DNA of 64,000 nt from assembly GCA_024449915.1 (NCBI GenBank), contig JAMZAV010001452.1, positions 183,339 through 247,338 of the forward strand, in the 5' to 3' direction. Under the pieces are notes generated by a model that was given only the letters and a program-made list of their open reading frames with translations, made no database searches and was not told where the DNA came from. This DNA is from Sweltsa coloradensis (lineage: Eukaryota > Arthropoda > Insecta > Plecoptera > Chloroperlidae). Both the position numbers and the translations under genes were made by a program. The stretch's first letter is position 1; every line of letters begins with the position of its first letter. Shown here piece after piece: positions 11,424-23,680 of this stretch.

Positions 11424-12684
11424 GTAAGACCGTTGTTTATGTTGCTATTGTAAGAGCCACTTTACCTGTACCAGCTGATGGTAAGACCTTAACTAGGAGA
11501 AGCCACTAAAGATTACCAGGAAGACAGATGAGACATTAACATTCCCAGCACAGTGGTTATAGTAACCGTCTTGACGAAGCAAACAACACTGATTCGATTC
11601 TAGGCAGAACCAAGTTTTTACCATCTGTCACATCGATACCAACCCTTATCTATATTATTCATATAACATTTATATTTATTCTGTTTACTAACATTTAGCA
11701 TCAAAACAATGTTTATCATTCTATTATAAAAAATAATAAAAATGCACAAAACAAGTCTTATTATCGAAAACGTTGTCATGACAACTTCGATTTTGGGACT
11801 AAACTATTTGAAATGGAATATTTTTGTAATTAAAACAAAAATTAATTAATACTATTAAAATACAATGATCTGGTCGGGTCATTATGTTAATTAAATATTC
11901 TTCAATAGTTAAATTTTTAAGTTAGTAGTAGTCAAGTGAAGACGACAGCATTATCAATTTTCTACTTAACAACACTCAAAAATAATATTTTAAGGAACAT
12001 AATAATTTACCAGTGAGACAATTTAATATGCGTCGTCAGAGCAAACGAAAAGTAAATTCTCATTGTCTTAATCATAGCAGAAATACGAATGTTAAATTAT
12101 TCACTTAACCTATACATAAATAATCTTAGCCGTAGGATTTTAATGGAAATTATTGTGTTATGTGTTACTCTAGCCCTAGGTCTAACATCGTTCAATATCT
12201 TTGATAAGTTAGGTATTAAATAATAGATGAGCGGTTCTATTTGGCCATAGAGGTAAGAACAGCTGTGTTAAAATGTCTGTTCTTAAGAAATTATTTAGGT
12301 TAATCTGAATCTTGCGGGCAATGTTCATGTTCATGGCAAACATACCTTCGAAACTATACTCAGATAATGTTAGGTTAAAATAAGTGAGAATACACATGCA
12401 TAAATCGAGTTGATCGCATAAATGATTTTCAGTGTGGAACTTTTATTTAAAGCGTATACTGTAGGCACAGACTCCATCGACGAGGCTAAGTCAGAAAAAG
12501 TTTCATTATTTATTAAGTGCTTTGTTGTTTAAATTTTTTCTGGTCAAACCGTTACGTCTTACATAATTCATACAAGGATGGGACCTCGCATTACAGGAAC
12601 TGAGTTTTAGAGTTTAAACAAAGGTTTAGAAGCAAACTTTAACAAGTTGAACAGCTTAGATTATTACTTGAAAGTTTCTGTAAG
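11424..12684. other. Spacer, no gene seen
   Basis: AT-rich. 11454-11660 is post-donor flank. The rest, including 12600-12684 just upstream of GR-D, shows no coding homology. A small open frame entering GR-D from 12647 is not the true start. Confidence 0.5.
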
Positions 12685-13653
12685 ATGGACGTATACACAT
12701 CATTTTCCTCATTGCTTAAAGGTAACTAAAATCTTGGGCTTGACACCACTCTCTCTTCAAGGAAAAGGTTCAATCAGGAGATTGAAATTATCATTATGGG
12801 GAACCATTAACAGTCTTCTATTGGCAGTCGTATTAACAACATTCTGCATCCCATTCTTTGAACTAAATATTGCTAAAGTCAAAAGCTCTCAAACTAAATA
12901 TGTTCTTCCTTACGTTTCAAAAATATTACAAAAAACATTGACTTTATCGATTAGTTTGATTTGTGTTGTAAAGTGCAGCATTTACAGTACACGATTGAGC
13001 AAGTTGATGAAAACACTGAGCGTCATTGATAAGAAATTCAATTCATTTAAAATGTCGCATCTCTATAAAAGAGTTCAGTATGTTGTAAAGTTCCATTTTT
13101 TAGGCTTTGGAGCTATCATATCCATTGATATATTTGTGATGTTTTATAAAATATTCTACTTGAAGAGGTACCCTGTCAATTGCGCCACATTCATGAGCTG
13201 GATCACATTCTTATTGTCGACTTCGATCTTTCAATTCCACGTAGATTTATTCGTAAGTCTAGGTTTCGTATTGAGGCAAAGATATTTGCTTGTCAACAAA
13301 GAACTTGAACAGATAACATATACTTCACAAAAAGAACAGAGAAAAGTTAGCAAAGTGGGTCTAAGTATCTTTAACGTCGAACCGGCCCCGACCAGGGAAA
13401 ACTCCGACAGATAGCAGCACTGCATCACATCTTAGCCGACCTGACCTTGGAACTGAACCAGATATTCTCTCTGCAGCTGCTGCTTCTGTGTAGTCTATAT
13501 TTCGTGAATATTTTGAGTGACTTTGAGCGGCTGGTGTTTGGCATTGAAACCAATGGGTTTGATAGTGTGGTTCTTCAGGTACTTTTAACTTCGGGTACAA
13601 ACATTGTGCCTTTGCTTCTCATCATATTCTTCTGCAGCAGTACCGCAAATCAG
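12685..13653 (+). pseudogene. Gustatory receptor exon GR-D, frameshifted
   Basis: The ATG at 12685 begins MDVYTSFSSLLK, but one extra G near 12721 shifts the frame; the frame then reads VTKILGLTPLSLQGKG and on through the membrane segments. Inside the conserved block two further single-base insertions (about 13375 and 13396) shift it by two more, after which ELNQIFSLQLLLL continues to CAG|GTAAGA. Apart from these three indels the exon is full length, so this is either a recent pseudogene or a receptor exon with sequence errors. It defines a D/E/H subfamily (SLQGKGSIRRLKLS, ELNIAKVKSS). Confidence 0.8.
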
Positions 13654-13812
13654 GTAAGAAAACTGTTTTAATTATAACAATGGAACAATTGCATGAACTA
13701 GGCCGCTTCATGAACTCTTCATATAGTCTTTATCTTATAGATGAGCTTAGCTGGCATAACTCTTACATTCCTAGTTCAATTACAATTTGTATGAACTTGA
13801 TTGATTGATTGG

Positions 13813-14770
13813 CAATTGCTTAACTTCTCATATTAATGCACTTTGGCTATTCGAGACGATGAGTGGTGTACTTATTCCATTAAAATTGTTGATTTTAACA
13901 AGGTTACAAAACAAACACAAATTCCAAAGGAATTATACAAACTAAATGAAACTTTCCCTTCGAGGTATTTAATAAGTCTTCGAAAAGACTCAAAACTTCC
14001 AGCACTCGCATTGATCTTCCGACAGCTTTGTACATTCTAAAAAAACTTCTCCTACCTAAATCTGTCTACCAAACTTCAATTGACGTTTGTAACAATGGTG
14101 TTTCCATCACTACTTGTGGCATCTTCATAATTCACTCCCGGCAATCCTTTAACAATCCTGTATACATGACATAATAGATCTAATCAATCTAATCAATCTC
14201 CGTACCTCAAGCGATTCACATCCAAGATCCTGAATCATTCTATACCTTGTGTCCATTCAAGAAACACTGTCGTCGTCCAAGTGAAAGGGAACTGGTGGTT
14301 TTGTGCACAATGCAAATGTAAATAAACCCCATTACCTGTAATGGCCTGTCCATCTTGACCCACATTGACTGTTTCAAACCACATGGAGCTCTTTGGAATC
14401 TTGTATCAGCCTGTTTCTGAGAAGGAAGTTCCCATTATGAAACTTTGTGTCCACTAATTTGCTCGTACATGAAGATTTTGAAGTGGTTGCGTTTTAAATT
14501 AGTTTCAACAATGAAGGCGAATCGGTCTTTTAGTTTGATGATTGACAATTTTGTTTATTGGATCGACACAAGGTGTCATATACTTTCTTTATTATTCCCT
14601 TTTTTTCAGTTAAATTCCCCCATTTTTCAACCTTGATCATAAGCATAACCCACATATCTGCCTTTCCCTGCAGCTTAAGACCGTCCGTATATATCGTTTC
14701 CTGTAGGAATCCCATATTGAACCTATATAACTTAGTCCATTATTGGCCTGACCTTTGATTACGTTTATAA
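13813..14770 (-). mobile_element. Retroelement 3' fragment (putative LINE), copy 2
   Basis: Shares long collinear matches with 7583-8250 (TCTTCGAAAAGACTCAAAAC, TCTGTCTACCAAACTTCA, TATATATCGTTTCC). It carries about 300 bp extra at 14240-14560 relative to copy 1. The minus-strand 3' end has the same tail as the 5S-SINE. No intact reverse transcriptase frame is present. Confidence 0.5.
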
Positions 14771-14834
14771 TAAAATCCCATTATTATAATGAATAATGAA
14801 ACATGTATGTAGTTACTACTTTAAGAAACCCAAA

Positions 14835-14869
<35 letters not shown>

Positions 14870-15284
14870 ATAGTCTATTTTAAACAGTTTTTGAATCGAA
14901 CAATTTAATATCTGTACCAAGTGTATAATTGATTCAGATAGTTATCGAGGCCAGATAAGTTTGATATAAAAAAAAACCAAACATGTGTTATTCCATATCT
15001 AATTTGATAATGGCTATTTAATTGTTCATACTAATTAATATTTTAAAAAATAGATTGATCATTAAAAAAGAAATATGGTTGCCATCAATCAACGATTATA
15101 ATTAAATAGTTTATGTTGAAAAACCTACTGACAGTTGATAAAACATTACACGACAATTGTTAGGAATCGAATCGTTTGCAAGTTCATCGATAAATAATCG
15201 ATATTTGTTTTCCTATTATTTTATTTAATAATATCTTATCAATGTTCATGTTTTATCAACTTCTTTATTCACAATGTACGTACA
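14771..15284. repeat. AT-rich spacer with (AAAT)n microsatellite
   Basis: About nine to ten AAAT units at 14832-14871. The remainder is AT-rich without gene homology; a few short strings (ATTGTCATCAATC-like) match the region following copy 1 of the retroelement at about 8350. Confidence 0.6.
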
Positions 15285-16300
15285 AATACAATATCTAGGG
15301 CGACGGTCGTCGCCCGGCAGACAAGCGATGCGATGATTAGGCGACACCGAACTCCTGGCCCTATATACACCTACAAGAGTTGGGGGTTTTCAGCTATCTG
15401 CACACGCCGCCCCGAAAGAGTTACAATCTTGAAACTCGGTATATGACCTGGTATGTGGTCCATGACATACCAAAAAAAAAATCAACCCGATCCGACAACT
15501 CGTTCTGTGTTAAAAAAGGCTCTCAACATCGTCAAAATTCCTTAAGGCTGGCTGGTGGCTGGTGGCTGGTGGTTGGGTGGGTGGGTGGGTGGGTGGGTGG
15601 GTGGGGGGCAGTTCTCCGCGGAGAGTTCTTTAGCCTACAGAGAAAACGGTAAATCTTAGAACTATGAAACTTGGACCACACTTAGGTGTATTTCAGACGC
15701 AGTGCCTTTTGCTTTCAAAACCAAAATCGGGTAACAGGGACCGGAGAAAATCAAAATTTGGATGATAATCAAAACGCGTAATTACCAAGGCGTGGTAATT
15801 TGTACAAACTTGAAATTTAACATGCTATTAACCATTATAAATATCTTGCGTCCAAAACACAAGGGGCTAAATTTGGGATGACCATGGGCCCAAAAATGAC
15901 AAAAAACATATCTGAACTTTAAGAAATGAATCATTCAAAGAAAACGCTACAACTGAGATGTTTCAAACGTGGAATACATTTTGATATCTCTCATTCTTTA
16001 TCACTTTTGAATATGGAAAGCAAAATTGGTTAACGGGTACCGGAAAAAAAACAAAATTATCAAAAGTAGGTAATTCCGTACTCTTATGAATAATACGCTA
16101 TACCGAGAAAACGGTTCATCTTAGAACTTTGAAACTTGGGCCACACTCAGATGTACCTCATATAACAAAAACCGGGCAATTGGGACCGGGGAAAATCAAA
16201 ATCAAAATCAAAATCAAAATCAAAACGCGTAATTACTCAAGCGTAGTAATTTGTACAAGCTTGAAATTAAACATGCTCTTAACCATTATAAATATCAAGT
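15285..16300. mobile_element. Unclassified repeat, clean copy (also at 47975-48990)
   Basis: Starts with a GC-rich CGACGGTCGTCGCCC motif, includes a GGTG/GGCT-rich run at 15545-15606, and has internal near-repeats (GAAACTTGGACCACACTTAG and GAAACTTGGGCCACACTCAG). The same order reappears in low-quality form after GR-K. No protein domain is recognised. The 15380-15652 open frame is composition-driven. Confidence 0.5.
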
Positions 16301-16980
16301 GCTTATGCTAGTGCGTTGGTCTTGTTGTTAGCGTATCTGCTTCCAATGCAGAAGGGCCAGGGTTCGATTCCCGCTAAAGTCAGAAGTTTTTTAACTTCTG
16401 ATTTGGACTTAAGTCTATCAGTTCTTGTCTTAGGAGTTTGTAAACGGTGACTTTGGAGCCGTCCTAGCAAAATCAAAACGCGTAATTACTCAGGCGTAGT
16501 AATTTGTATACAAGCTTGAAATTAAACATGCTCTTAACCATTATAAATATCTAGAGCTTATGCTAGTGCGTTGGTCTTGTTGTTAGCGTATCTGCTTCCA
16601 ATGCAGACGGGCCAGGGTTCGATTCCCGCTAAAGTCAGAAGTTTTTTAACTTCTGATTTGGACTTAAGTCTATCAGTTCTTGTCTTAGGAGTTTGTAAAC
16701 GGTGACTTTGGAGCCGTCCTAGCAAAATCAAAACGCGTAATTACTCAGGCGTAGTAATTTGTATACAAGCTTGAAATTAAACATGCTCTTAACCATTATA
16801 AATATCTAGTGCTTATGCTAGTGCGTTGGTCTTGTTGTTAGCGTATCTGCTTCCAATGCAGAAGGGCCAGGGTTCGATTCCCGCTCAAGTCAGAAGTTTT
16901 TTAACTTCTGATTTGGACTTAAGTCTATCAGTTCTTGTCTTAGGAGTTTGTAAACGGTGACTTTGGAGCCGTCCTAGCAA
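16200..16980 (+). repeat. Three tandem copies of a tRNA-like SINE head, period about 255 bp
   Basis: GCTTATGCTAGTGCGTTGG starts at 16301, 16556 and 16811. Each unit contains a tRNA-like sequence with a 5-bp TCTGC/GCAGA anticodon stem around TTCCAAT and a perfect B box GGTTCGATTCC, followed by a short AGAAGTT/AACTTCT hairpin. Units are almost identical, so the triplication is recent. An AAAATC microsatellite precedes the first unit (about 16195-16223). Confidence 0.85.
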
Positions 16981-17235
16981 CGAAGCACATAATAAATTTC
17001 AGAGTTGTTCTGAATCGGCCTTGTTGATTCTGGCGTTGATCCGCGGGTGTTCGCACTGTCCATACCACTGATTGATATATATTTCCTATTAAAAAAATCG
17101 ATCTTTGGTTGGTTATCGCTCACTCGTCGATTGCGTCGGGGCCTACAGGGTTGGCTTGGTCGCTTTGTTTAAAGTCCCCACTGAAAATCAGTTATATAAC
17201 TGAGTGGGTAGTCTGTAAATAAAAATTTATTTATT
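16811..17235 (+). mobile_element. tRNA-derived SINE, full-length copy
   Basis: tRNA-like head, unique body (GGACGGCTCC complement, TGAATCGGCCTTG), then a 3' region with GCTCACTCGTCGATTGCG and a CAGTTATATAACTG palindrome, ending in an ATTT-rich tail. The same unit lies inverted at 50546-50994. Its 3' part alone recurs at 26225-26345, 46028-46140, 37890-38000 and, inverted, 18355-18475. These are Pol III A/B-box-type retroelements, not functional tRNA genes. Confidence 0.8.
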
Positions 17236-17344
17236 TATTTAAGGGGTATCTTTGGGGGGACCGTGGGCCCAAAAATGAAAAAAAACAACTTTGAACTCAA
17301 CAAATTTAATCATTCACACCTTGATAGCGAACGAACAACAAAAA

Positions 17345-17852
17345 GATGTAATATCCAACCAAATACAAAAATTTGTAAAAAAAACGACAGCCAAGCTCTT
17401 CTTCAAAAGTCTCCGGCTGTGAATGCTGTGAGATATAGAAGTTGAGCCAAGCTTTTTATTTTTTTTCCCTAGTTTCGCTTTTAAAATAAGTAAGATCATT
17501 TCGCCTGTTGACGAGCGCCAAGCCAACGATTTTTGTGGTAAAAAAGTAAAAATTTTAAACTCGAAATCATAAAAAAAAATTCTTGGCCATGAACCAAATT
17601 CAATGGCCAAGTCATTTTTTTTATGATTTCGAGTTTAAAAATTTTACTTTTTTACCACAAAAATCGTTGGCTTGGCGCTCGTCAACAGGCGAAATGATCT
17701 TACTTATTTTAAAAGCGAAACTAGGGAAAAAGAATAAAAAGCTTGGCTCAACTTCTATATCTCACAGCATTCACAGCCGGAGACTTTTGAAGGAGAGCTT
17801 GGCTGCCGTTTTTTTTTACAAATTTTTGTATCTGGTTAGATAAATATTTCTT
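17345..17852. mobile_element. Foldback element 2
   Basis: Arms of about 245 bp (17345-17588 and 17603-17852), almost perfect reverse complements around a loop of about 14 bp. The same peptide is readable on opposite strands from the two arms, which confirms the palindrome. CCAAGC boxes lie at 17391, 17447 and 17518 with mirror copies. A low-quality copy is at about 49880-50430. No transposase is seen. Confidence 0.9.
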
Positions 17853-18713
17853 ACACCTGTTTCCAACATAATTCGGGTCAGGGGGTGGCTAACCACCAGA
17901 TTTTCTAGGGCACACAGAGTTTATTAACACCGGCTTGCCGGGCCTGTCATGTCATAATAACTAACATAACACAACAAAACACACTCATTTAGGCATCTAC
18001 AGTACAAAAAAGGGAATTTGCCGACATTAACAAAGAAACTCTTTAAAATTAAAACGCGTTCAATAAGCCATTGGTTACAAATTACAATGCCATTCTAAAA
18101 TAGTAAAACTTAAACCACGTATACATGTATAACGTGTTCTATCTTTCACACATCACTCAATGTTATTGGTGGGTTGAATAAGGATTAGCGTGGCACTTTG
18201 TGGCTATTGCAGATGTGATAGCTATGATTCATATCAGCTGCACTAAAAATACTGGTATCATCGTTGGTATTCGTGCCTTACACAGGCTACGATTAGTCCC
18301 ACTAAGCTTTAAAATTACTTAAATTTACGATAACAATACTTTTAATAAATCAATAAATCCGTATTTAGAATCTACCCACTCAGTCACACAACTGTTTTTC
18401 AGAGGGGGACAGTGAACCAAAGTGACTAAGCCAACCTTGCAGGCCTAAATAAAAGAAGAAGAAGAGTCTTATCTGTGAACTGATTTTCAGTGGAAAGAAC
18501 TAATTTAGCGCTGAGCCTGTAGGCGCCAACATTATCAACGAGCGATGAAACTACCAATCATTGTTGGAAGTGGATAAAAGACCGAATGGGGTGAAAAAAG
18601 AGTGAATTATCTCGAGCAACATTAGCCATAAGCATACAACAAAATAAATCAAACAGCAGTCTTTTACAAATTACAAAAAATAGATTTTACCTTTAAAATT
18701 ATATAAAATTATG
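17853..18713. other. Spacer with inverted SINE tail
   Basis: About 18355-18475 is an antisense SINE 3' body (ACCCACTCAGTCACACAACTG). The rest, including the 5' flank of GR-E, shows no gene. Confidence 0.45.
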
Positions 18714-19676
18714 ATGGACGTGTACTCATCAGTATCGTATTTGCTAAAAGTGACTAAAATCTTTGGCCTGGCACCAATCTCTCTTAAAGGAAAATATAGA
18801 ATTAGGAAGTTTGAATTCTTCTTTTGGGGTTTTCAATTTAATATTGCTAAAGTCAAAAGCTCTCCAATAAAACTTATTCCCTTCTTTCAATTTAATATTG
18901 CTAAAGTCAAAAGCTCTCCAATAAAACTTATTCTTCCTCTTCTCGCGAAAATGTTGCAGAAAATATTAACATTATCGATTAGTTTGATTTGTATCATAAA
19001 GTGCAGTATTTACTGTAAAAGTTTTATAAATTTCATAAGAGTGATTAGCATCATTGATAAGAAAATCGATGCTTACAAAGTGTCACATCTGTACAAAAGC
19101 GAACAGTGGCATGTAAAGTTTCAATTATTGTTTTTTCGGTCTCATATCCACAGATATAGTTATAATGTTGTACAAAACATTCTATATGAAAGTGTACCTT
19201 GTCAATTGTAACACATTTGTGTGCTGGTTCTCTTATTTGATGTCAAACATCAATCTTTCAAATCCTCTTATATTTCTTTGTGGGCCTAGGATGCCTATTG
19301 AGGCAAAGATATTCCCTTGTCAACAAAGAGCTTGAAGAGATATTACATACTGTTCGACAGTTCCACACAGAAGTGGGTCTAAGTATCTTTAAGTCGAGCC
19401 GGCCCCGACCAGGAAGACTCCGCCAGATAGCAGCACTGCATCACATCTTGGCCGACCTGACCTTGGAACTAAACCAGATCTTCTCTCTGCAGCTGCTGCT
19501 GATGTTTAGTTTTATCTGTGAGATTCTACTGAGTGACTTTGAGAGGATGGTTTTTGGCAACGAACTAACTGGGTTTGATAGTGAACTTCTTCGGGTAGTC
19601 TTTACCTCATGTAATATCATTGTGCCTCTGTTAGTCGCCGTATTCTTCTGCAGCGGTACCGCACACGGCACACCAG
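18714..19676 (+). pseudogene. Gustatory receptor exon GR-E, frameshifted and donor-less
   Basis: Begins MDVYSSVSYLLKVTKIFGLA (second ATG of a tandem pair). A 54-bp in-frame tandem duplication at 18831-18938 repeats an 18-residue segment (QFNIAKVKSSPIKLI), and the first hydrophobic segment present in GR-D is missing. Frame is lost near 19138 in a T run and again before 19275, after which LGLGCLLRQRYSLVNKELEE and a clean conserved block follow. At the exon end the paralogous CAG|GTAAG reads CAG|ATAAG, so the splice donor is destroyed, and the frame runs on to 19822. A pseudogene of the D subfamily whose conserved block stayed pristine. Confidence 0.85.
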
Positions 19677-19822
19677 ATAAGGACAATGTTTTAATTACAC
19701 TTGTTTTGAGTCTTTCCACATCTGCAAAGCATAGCTCTGTGATCTGGGCTATTTCGCCTTCCTTAGTTATTATATTCATTGTTATTTTAACAACAGGTAT
19801 TCACCAAACTATGAGGTATTAA

Positions 19823-20574
19823 CTAAAAAACTAAACAATTCAAAATACAATTCAAGACAATACAAATACGTGAAATAAATCATTAAATACATGAACAAGT
19901 ACTATAAAATTAAAATTTTAAAAATCATTATGCATTATGCAACTTCTTCAGCCTAGCCTATTCATATGACCATTCGATATTCTTCTGCTCGTTTGATAAA
20001 TCTCTTTCTTTCTTTCAATCTTTCAACTATCTTTCTAATTCAACTTAATCCAAGACACGGCTTACTCCTCTTATTATGTTTAGTCGACCTTTCTCTCGGT
20101 CTTCATCCTTAAAACTTTTAGTTAACCTGCTAACTGTTTAAACTCTCCTTTAACTTTTCTCAAAAAGGTTTTCTTCACATTTGCTAAGACCATCCAACAC
20201 GCTCATTTCTAAAACGTATGCCAGCTTCAACTTTCGAATCACATCTCACATTTTCCAACATAGTTCACTTTAGTGTATTATAGTCATTCACATACGAAGC
20301 AACTTTAGTGTCTCATTGTTGTTTTCCTATAATCCAGGTCCCTGAAGCATACTTCAGTGTAAGGACCAAATAAAATTTTTTCGAAGCTTGCACCCTATGT
20401 TCACATTCAATCATGGTTTACATGCAGCTCGGTAGAAAGCTTCTGCTGTTGGCGCGTTAGGTGTCGTAACCATGGATTTGCTGACATAGAATTGAGAAAT
20501 GCGCGTTTAGTTTATGAGCGCTTTACCAACGGAACTCATCCTTGGTGGTCTATCAAACAATACCTGATTGTTGG
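19823..20574. other. Spacer, no gene seen
   Basis: AT- and pyrimidine-rich sequence without recognisable coding or repeat content. Confidence 0.4.
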
Positions 20575-21300
20575 TTTTTGATTGAATATTGCTTAACGTC
20601 TCATATTTATGTTGGTACTCAACTTGATGGTGTGAACAAGCCTAAAATTTGGTTGGCATTAATTTCACATTTCTAAAGAGCCTTCTTCGAACGACTTTGT
20701 TCTGGAACTACAAGCAGGCATTGGGTATTTGTCAGACCTACCTGAACCGCGACCGCACATTCCTAGACTCCCACGTCAACAGATTCATAGTTACTTTATC
20801 GTGACTTAAGATTTACCCCCCTACAGTTTGTCTCACCTTATCCTGAGCCCGGCGTTTTAGGGTTCAAAGAAACTAGGATGTCTCCTTCTCTATTATGAAA
20901 GGTTGTAAATCCGTCCGAATTTGATGGGAAGGATGGGCCTCTCCGTAATAACAAAGTACAATCACATCCGATGCAAGTTGGTTGCAATCTCCTGAGTATC
21001 GAAAACCACTTGTGTGTAATCCTGGGTTTAGTGGTTTACTCTTCTTGCTGCGTCTACATTACTATAATGCCGCGCAAGATCAACGTTTCAATTACACTCG
21101 CTCCATCAATATCATCCCCATACAGGATATAGGGCCAAGGTCGCACTGGATGTGACTGTACTTTACTGCTCTGCGGAGTCCACTTCGGCTGTCAAACTGT
21201 GATAGGTTTACAACCTGACCACCACTGTCTGCACTCTTTGAACCCACAAAACGCCGGGCTCTAGTTAAGATGAGACAAACTGTAGATATTTCTTGATGAA
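20575..21300. repeat. Retroelement tail and imperfect inverted repeat
   Basis: 20580-20612 holds the TTGCTTAACGTCTCATAT tail. Segments at 20815-20880 and 21237-21290 are imperfect reverse complements (ACAGTTTGTCTCA with TGAGACAAACTGT; GCCCGGCGTTTT with AAAACGCCGGGC), as are inner segments near 20950 and 21150. Probably a decayed inverted duplication of a transposon; the protein family is not recognised. Confidence 0.5.
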
Positions 21301-22150
21301 ATGTAGAATTGTTACTTAGTCTACTACTCAGGTATTTGGACGATGTCTGTTTCTCCAATCTTTGCCTCTTAAAGCTAATTTGTTCTTCTTCAGCTGATAC
21401 AACTTGGCCATTATCAATTGCTCACTTTTTCCTTTATTTTCGTGCTGTTTGCTTTCGTTGCCTTACTCCACAAATCTTCTTATGCTGCTAAACTCATTCA
21501 TAAATATCATCTACATGGAAAAATATTGTAATGCTTATGCCTAATATATAATGGCTAATAATGCCATCACTAAGAATATTTTCATAAGGCAGATTATATT
21601 ATTTAAAAAAAATCCTCATACATAATGTAATGGAAAACTTTTCGTACAATATTTTCATCAATTTCTTATAGAGGATAAGAACTGTTCACCCAAAATTTGT
21701 TTTCTACCATAACAATTAAATTTGTAATAATTTTTTTTAAAGAATTATTTGGAATTTTTTCTTATTCTTTCAAGAAAATTATGTTTATATTGAGTTCCAA
21801 ACTGACATAAAAGAAAGGGGTAAAAATAAAAATTTGAGTTTATTTTTTCCCAAAGAAGATTTCTTTGCAATTTTCATTTCCCCCTTTTTACACGTTCAAA
21901 TTGAATCAAAGACAAACTCGGAAATTAGTGTATTTCTGTGTTTTATACAAAATTTGATTTTGGTACTATTTCAAAAATTCTTATAATTATTTAAATTTAG
22001 TTGAGAAATATTCTACCAATTCCAAACAAAACAATGCGGCTTTTTACCTGGTTAATAGTTTGAAAAACTGGCAGATTTGATTGTGTAGACTTTGAAGGGA
22101 AATGTGGTGGTACACATGTGTGCTACTTACCTAGAAAGGGCTTTAATGTT
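21301..22150. other. Very AT-rich spacer, no gene seen
   Basis: Long A and T runs and no open frame with family resemblance. Confidence 0.4.
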
Positions 22151-22750
22151 AATATTTGATGAGCGTAGCGAGCAAAGCGAATATTCCATTTCTCTACACT
22201 GGAGAAAAAAATCAGGAATGTTTTTCTTTTTTTCATTTTTTTTCTGATTGTATTTTTGTGTGTTTGTTAACAAGATTCCGGCTAAACCAATGCTCCAATT
22301 GCGATGAAATTTTCTGGAGGCCTTCAAAATCTCCGAACTTATTACTGCCACGTTTTTTAACGCATTCGGAAAATTATTTCTCATTAAAATCCCAATTGTA
22401 TGATTGTTTTCAATCTTTAAAATTTTCTTCGACTTATAACACCTACATGCTCTATTCTTTTGTAATGATGTTTTCACAGAACCTTCATTTTATGAATAAA
22501 TATATTCGCGTTAAATTTGAGCACAATCAAATAATTATTACTTATGAAAATCGCAATTTTACAATTTTTTTAAAATTACGATATATATGGATTGTTGTGA
22601 CTGTGACTCCAACCTCCGTAGAGTCACAGTCAACCTTGAAAATGTCTGACGTAGTACAGACGAAACGTCTGTGGACGCCCAGGTTCTGCCCTGGTTCATC
22701 TTATTTTCGACGCGGTTTTACCAAGATCCTTGTTTTTATCATATATTAAA

Positions 22751-23268
22751 GTAATCGGTTTTTCGGTTTCAATGCCACGTATATTTTCATTGGGCCGACG
22801 TTTCGATGAGATTTCACCCATCATCCTCAGGGCCAATACAACTTTAAATATAAAAAAACGAAAACTACATTACATTGATAAAAACAGAACAAAACTGGAG
22901 AGAAAAACAATAAAAGTCAACAAAAGAAATCACTGCACACATGACGAATTAATACCATTCAATGAAAGCATTGCAAAGCTTGTGTTGCAAAGAAACAAGA
23001 AAGTCACTACATGTCCGTCTTTACGTTTTTCGTCATGGAGCTTTGCAATGCTTTCATTGAATGGTATTAATTCGTCATGTGTGCAGTGATTTCTTTTGTT
23101 GACTTTTATTGTTTTTTCTCTCCAGTTTTGTTCTGTATTTATCAATGTAATGTAGTTTTCGTTTTTTATATTTAAAGTTGTATGGGCCCTGAGGATGATG
23201 GGTGAAATCTCATCGAAACGTCGGCCCAATGAAATATACGTGGCATTGAAACCGAAAAACCGATTACA
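22751..23268. mobile_element. Foldback element 3 with hammerhead-like termini
   Basis: Arms 22751-22982 and 23037-23268 are near-perfect reverse complements; the same peptide is encoded outward from each arm. Near each outer end is a motif that in the 5'-3' sense reads CTGAGGA, a short stem-loop, then GAAACGTC (23192-23226, inverse at 22796-22831). This is the arrangement of the minimal hammerhead ribozymes described in Penelope-like elements. The ribozyme identity is inference. Confidence 0.7.
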
Positions 23269-23298
23269 TTAATACATATCGGCCACGAAAACCTTCAA

Positions 23299-23299
<1 letters not shown>

Positions 23300-23329
<30 letters not shown>

Positions 23330-23362
23330 AAAAAGGTAATTTTTTTTTTTTTTTTTTTATCT
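23300..23362. repeat. (AT)n and poly-T microsatellites
   Basis: AC/AT dinucleotide run at about 23304-23329 followed by a T run of about 20 at 23340-23360. Confidence 0.9.
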
Positions 23363-23680
23363 ACGAGTTTTTAATTTTTTTTTACCGAACAGAAAATCCG
23401 CATAATACATGGCAGCTAAATGCACCAATTAAGCTCATCCAACAACGCGCCTGAAAAAGCGGTTACGAAGCTTCCTAGTTAAAACAAACATAACCAATAT
23501 TAATCAGTATATTTTATTTGTTAAGTGGTAGGCTTATAAGTGACACAAATCGACTATTTCTAAAATTGTTTTATAAACAACAAGACGAAATAATTCCAAT
23601 ATTGACACGTGCTATTCGTTCGAAACTCGGAGAGTATGAATAAGTATGAGGGGGCGTAAAATCTTCCCATAACTCCCTGG

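Larger units (their letters stand above)
22155..23480. mobile_element. GAGCGTAGCGAGC-type repeat, split by a foldback
   Basis: 22158-22650 matches 29409-29830 (GATGAGCGTAGCGAGC, CACTGGAGAAAAAAAT, GATTCCGGCTAAACC). 23380-23475 matches its far end (GAAAATCCGCA, GGCAGCT). The middle is occupied by foldback element 3. No transposase frame is evident; the short open frames on both strands are not conserved between copies. Confidence 0.6.

Noticed and set aside
16301..16891. Three functional tRNA genes
   Set aside because: B box and anticodon stem are tRNA-like, but acceptor stems do not pair and each is embedded in a SINE unit.
17314..17843. Two homologous small proteins on opposite strands
   Set aside because: They are the two arms of foldback element 2.
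22730..23229. Small protein containing RRFDEISPIILRA on both strands
   Set aside because: Arms of foldback element 3; the sequence is better explained by the structured hammerhead-like DNA motif than by coding.
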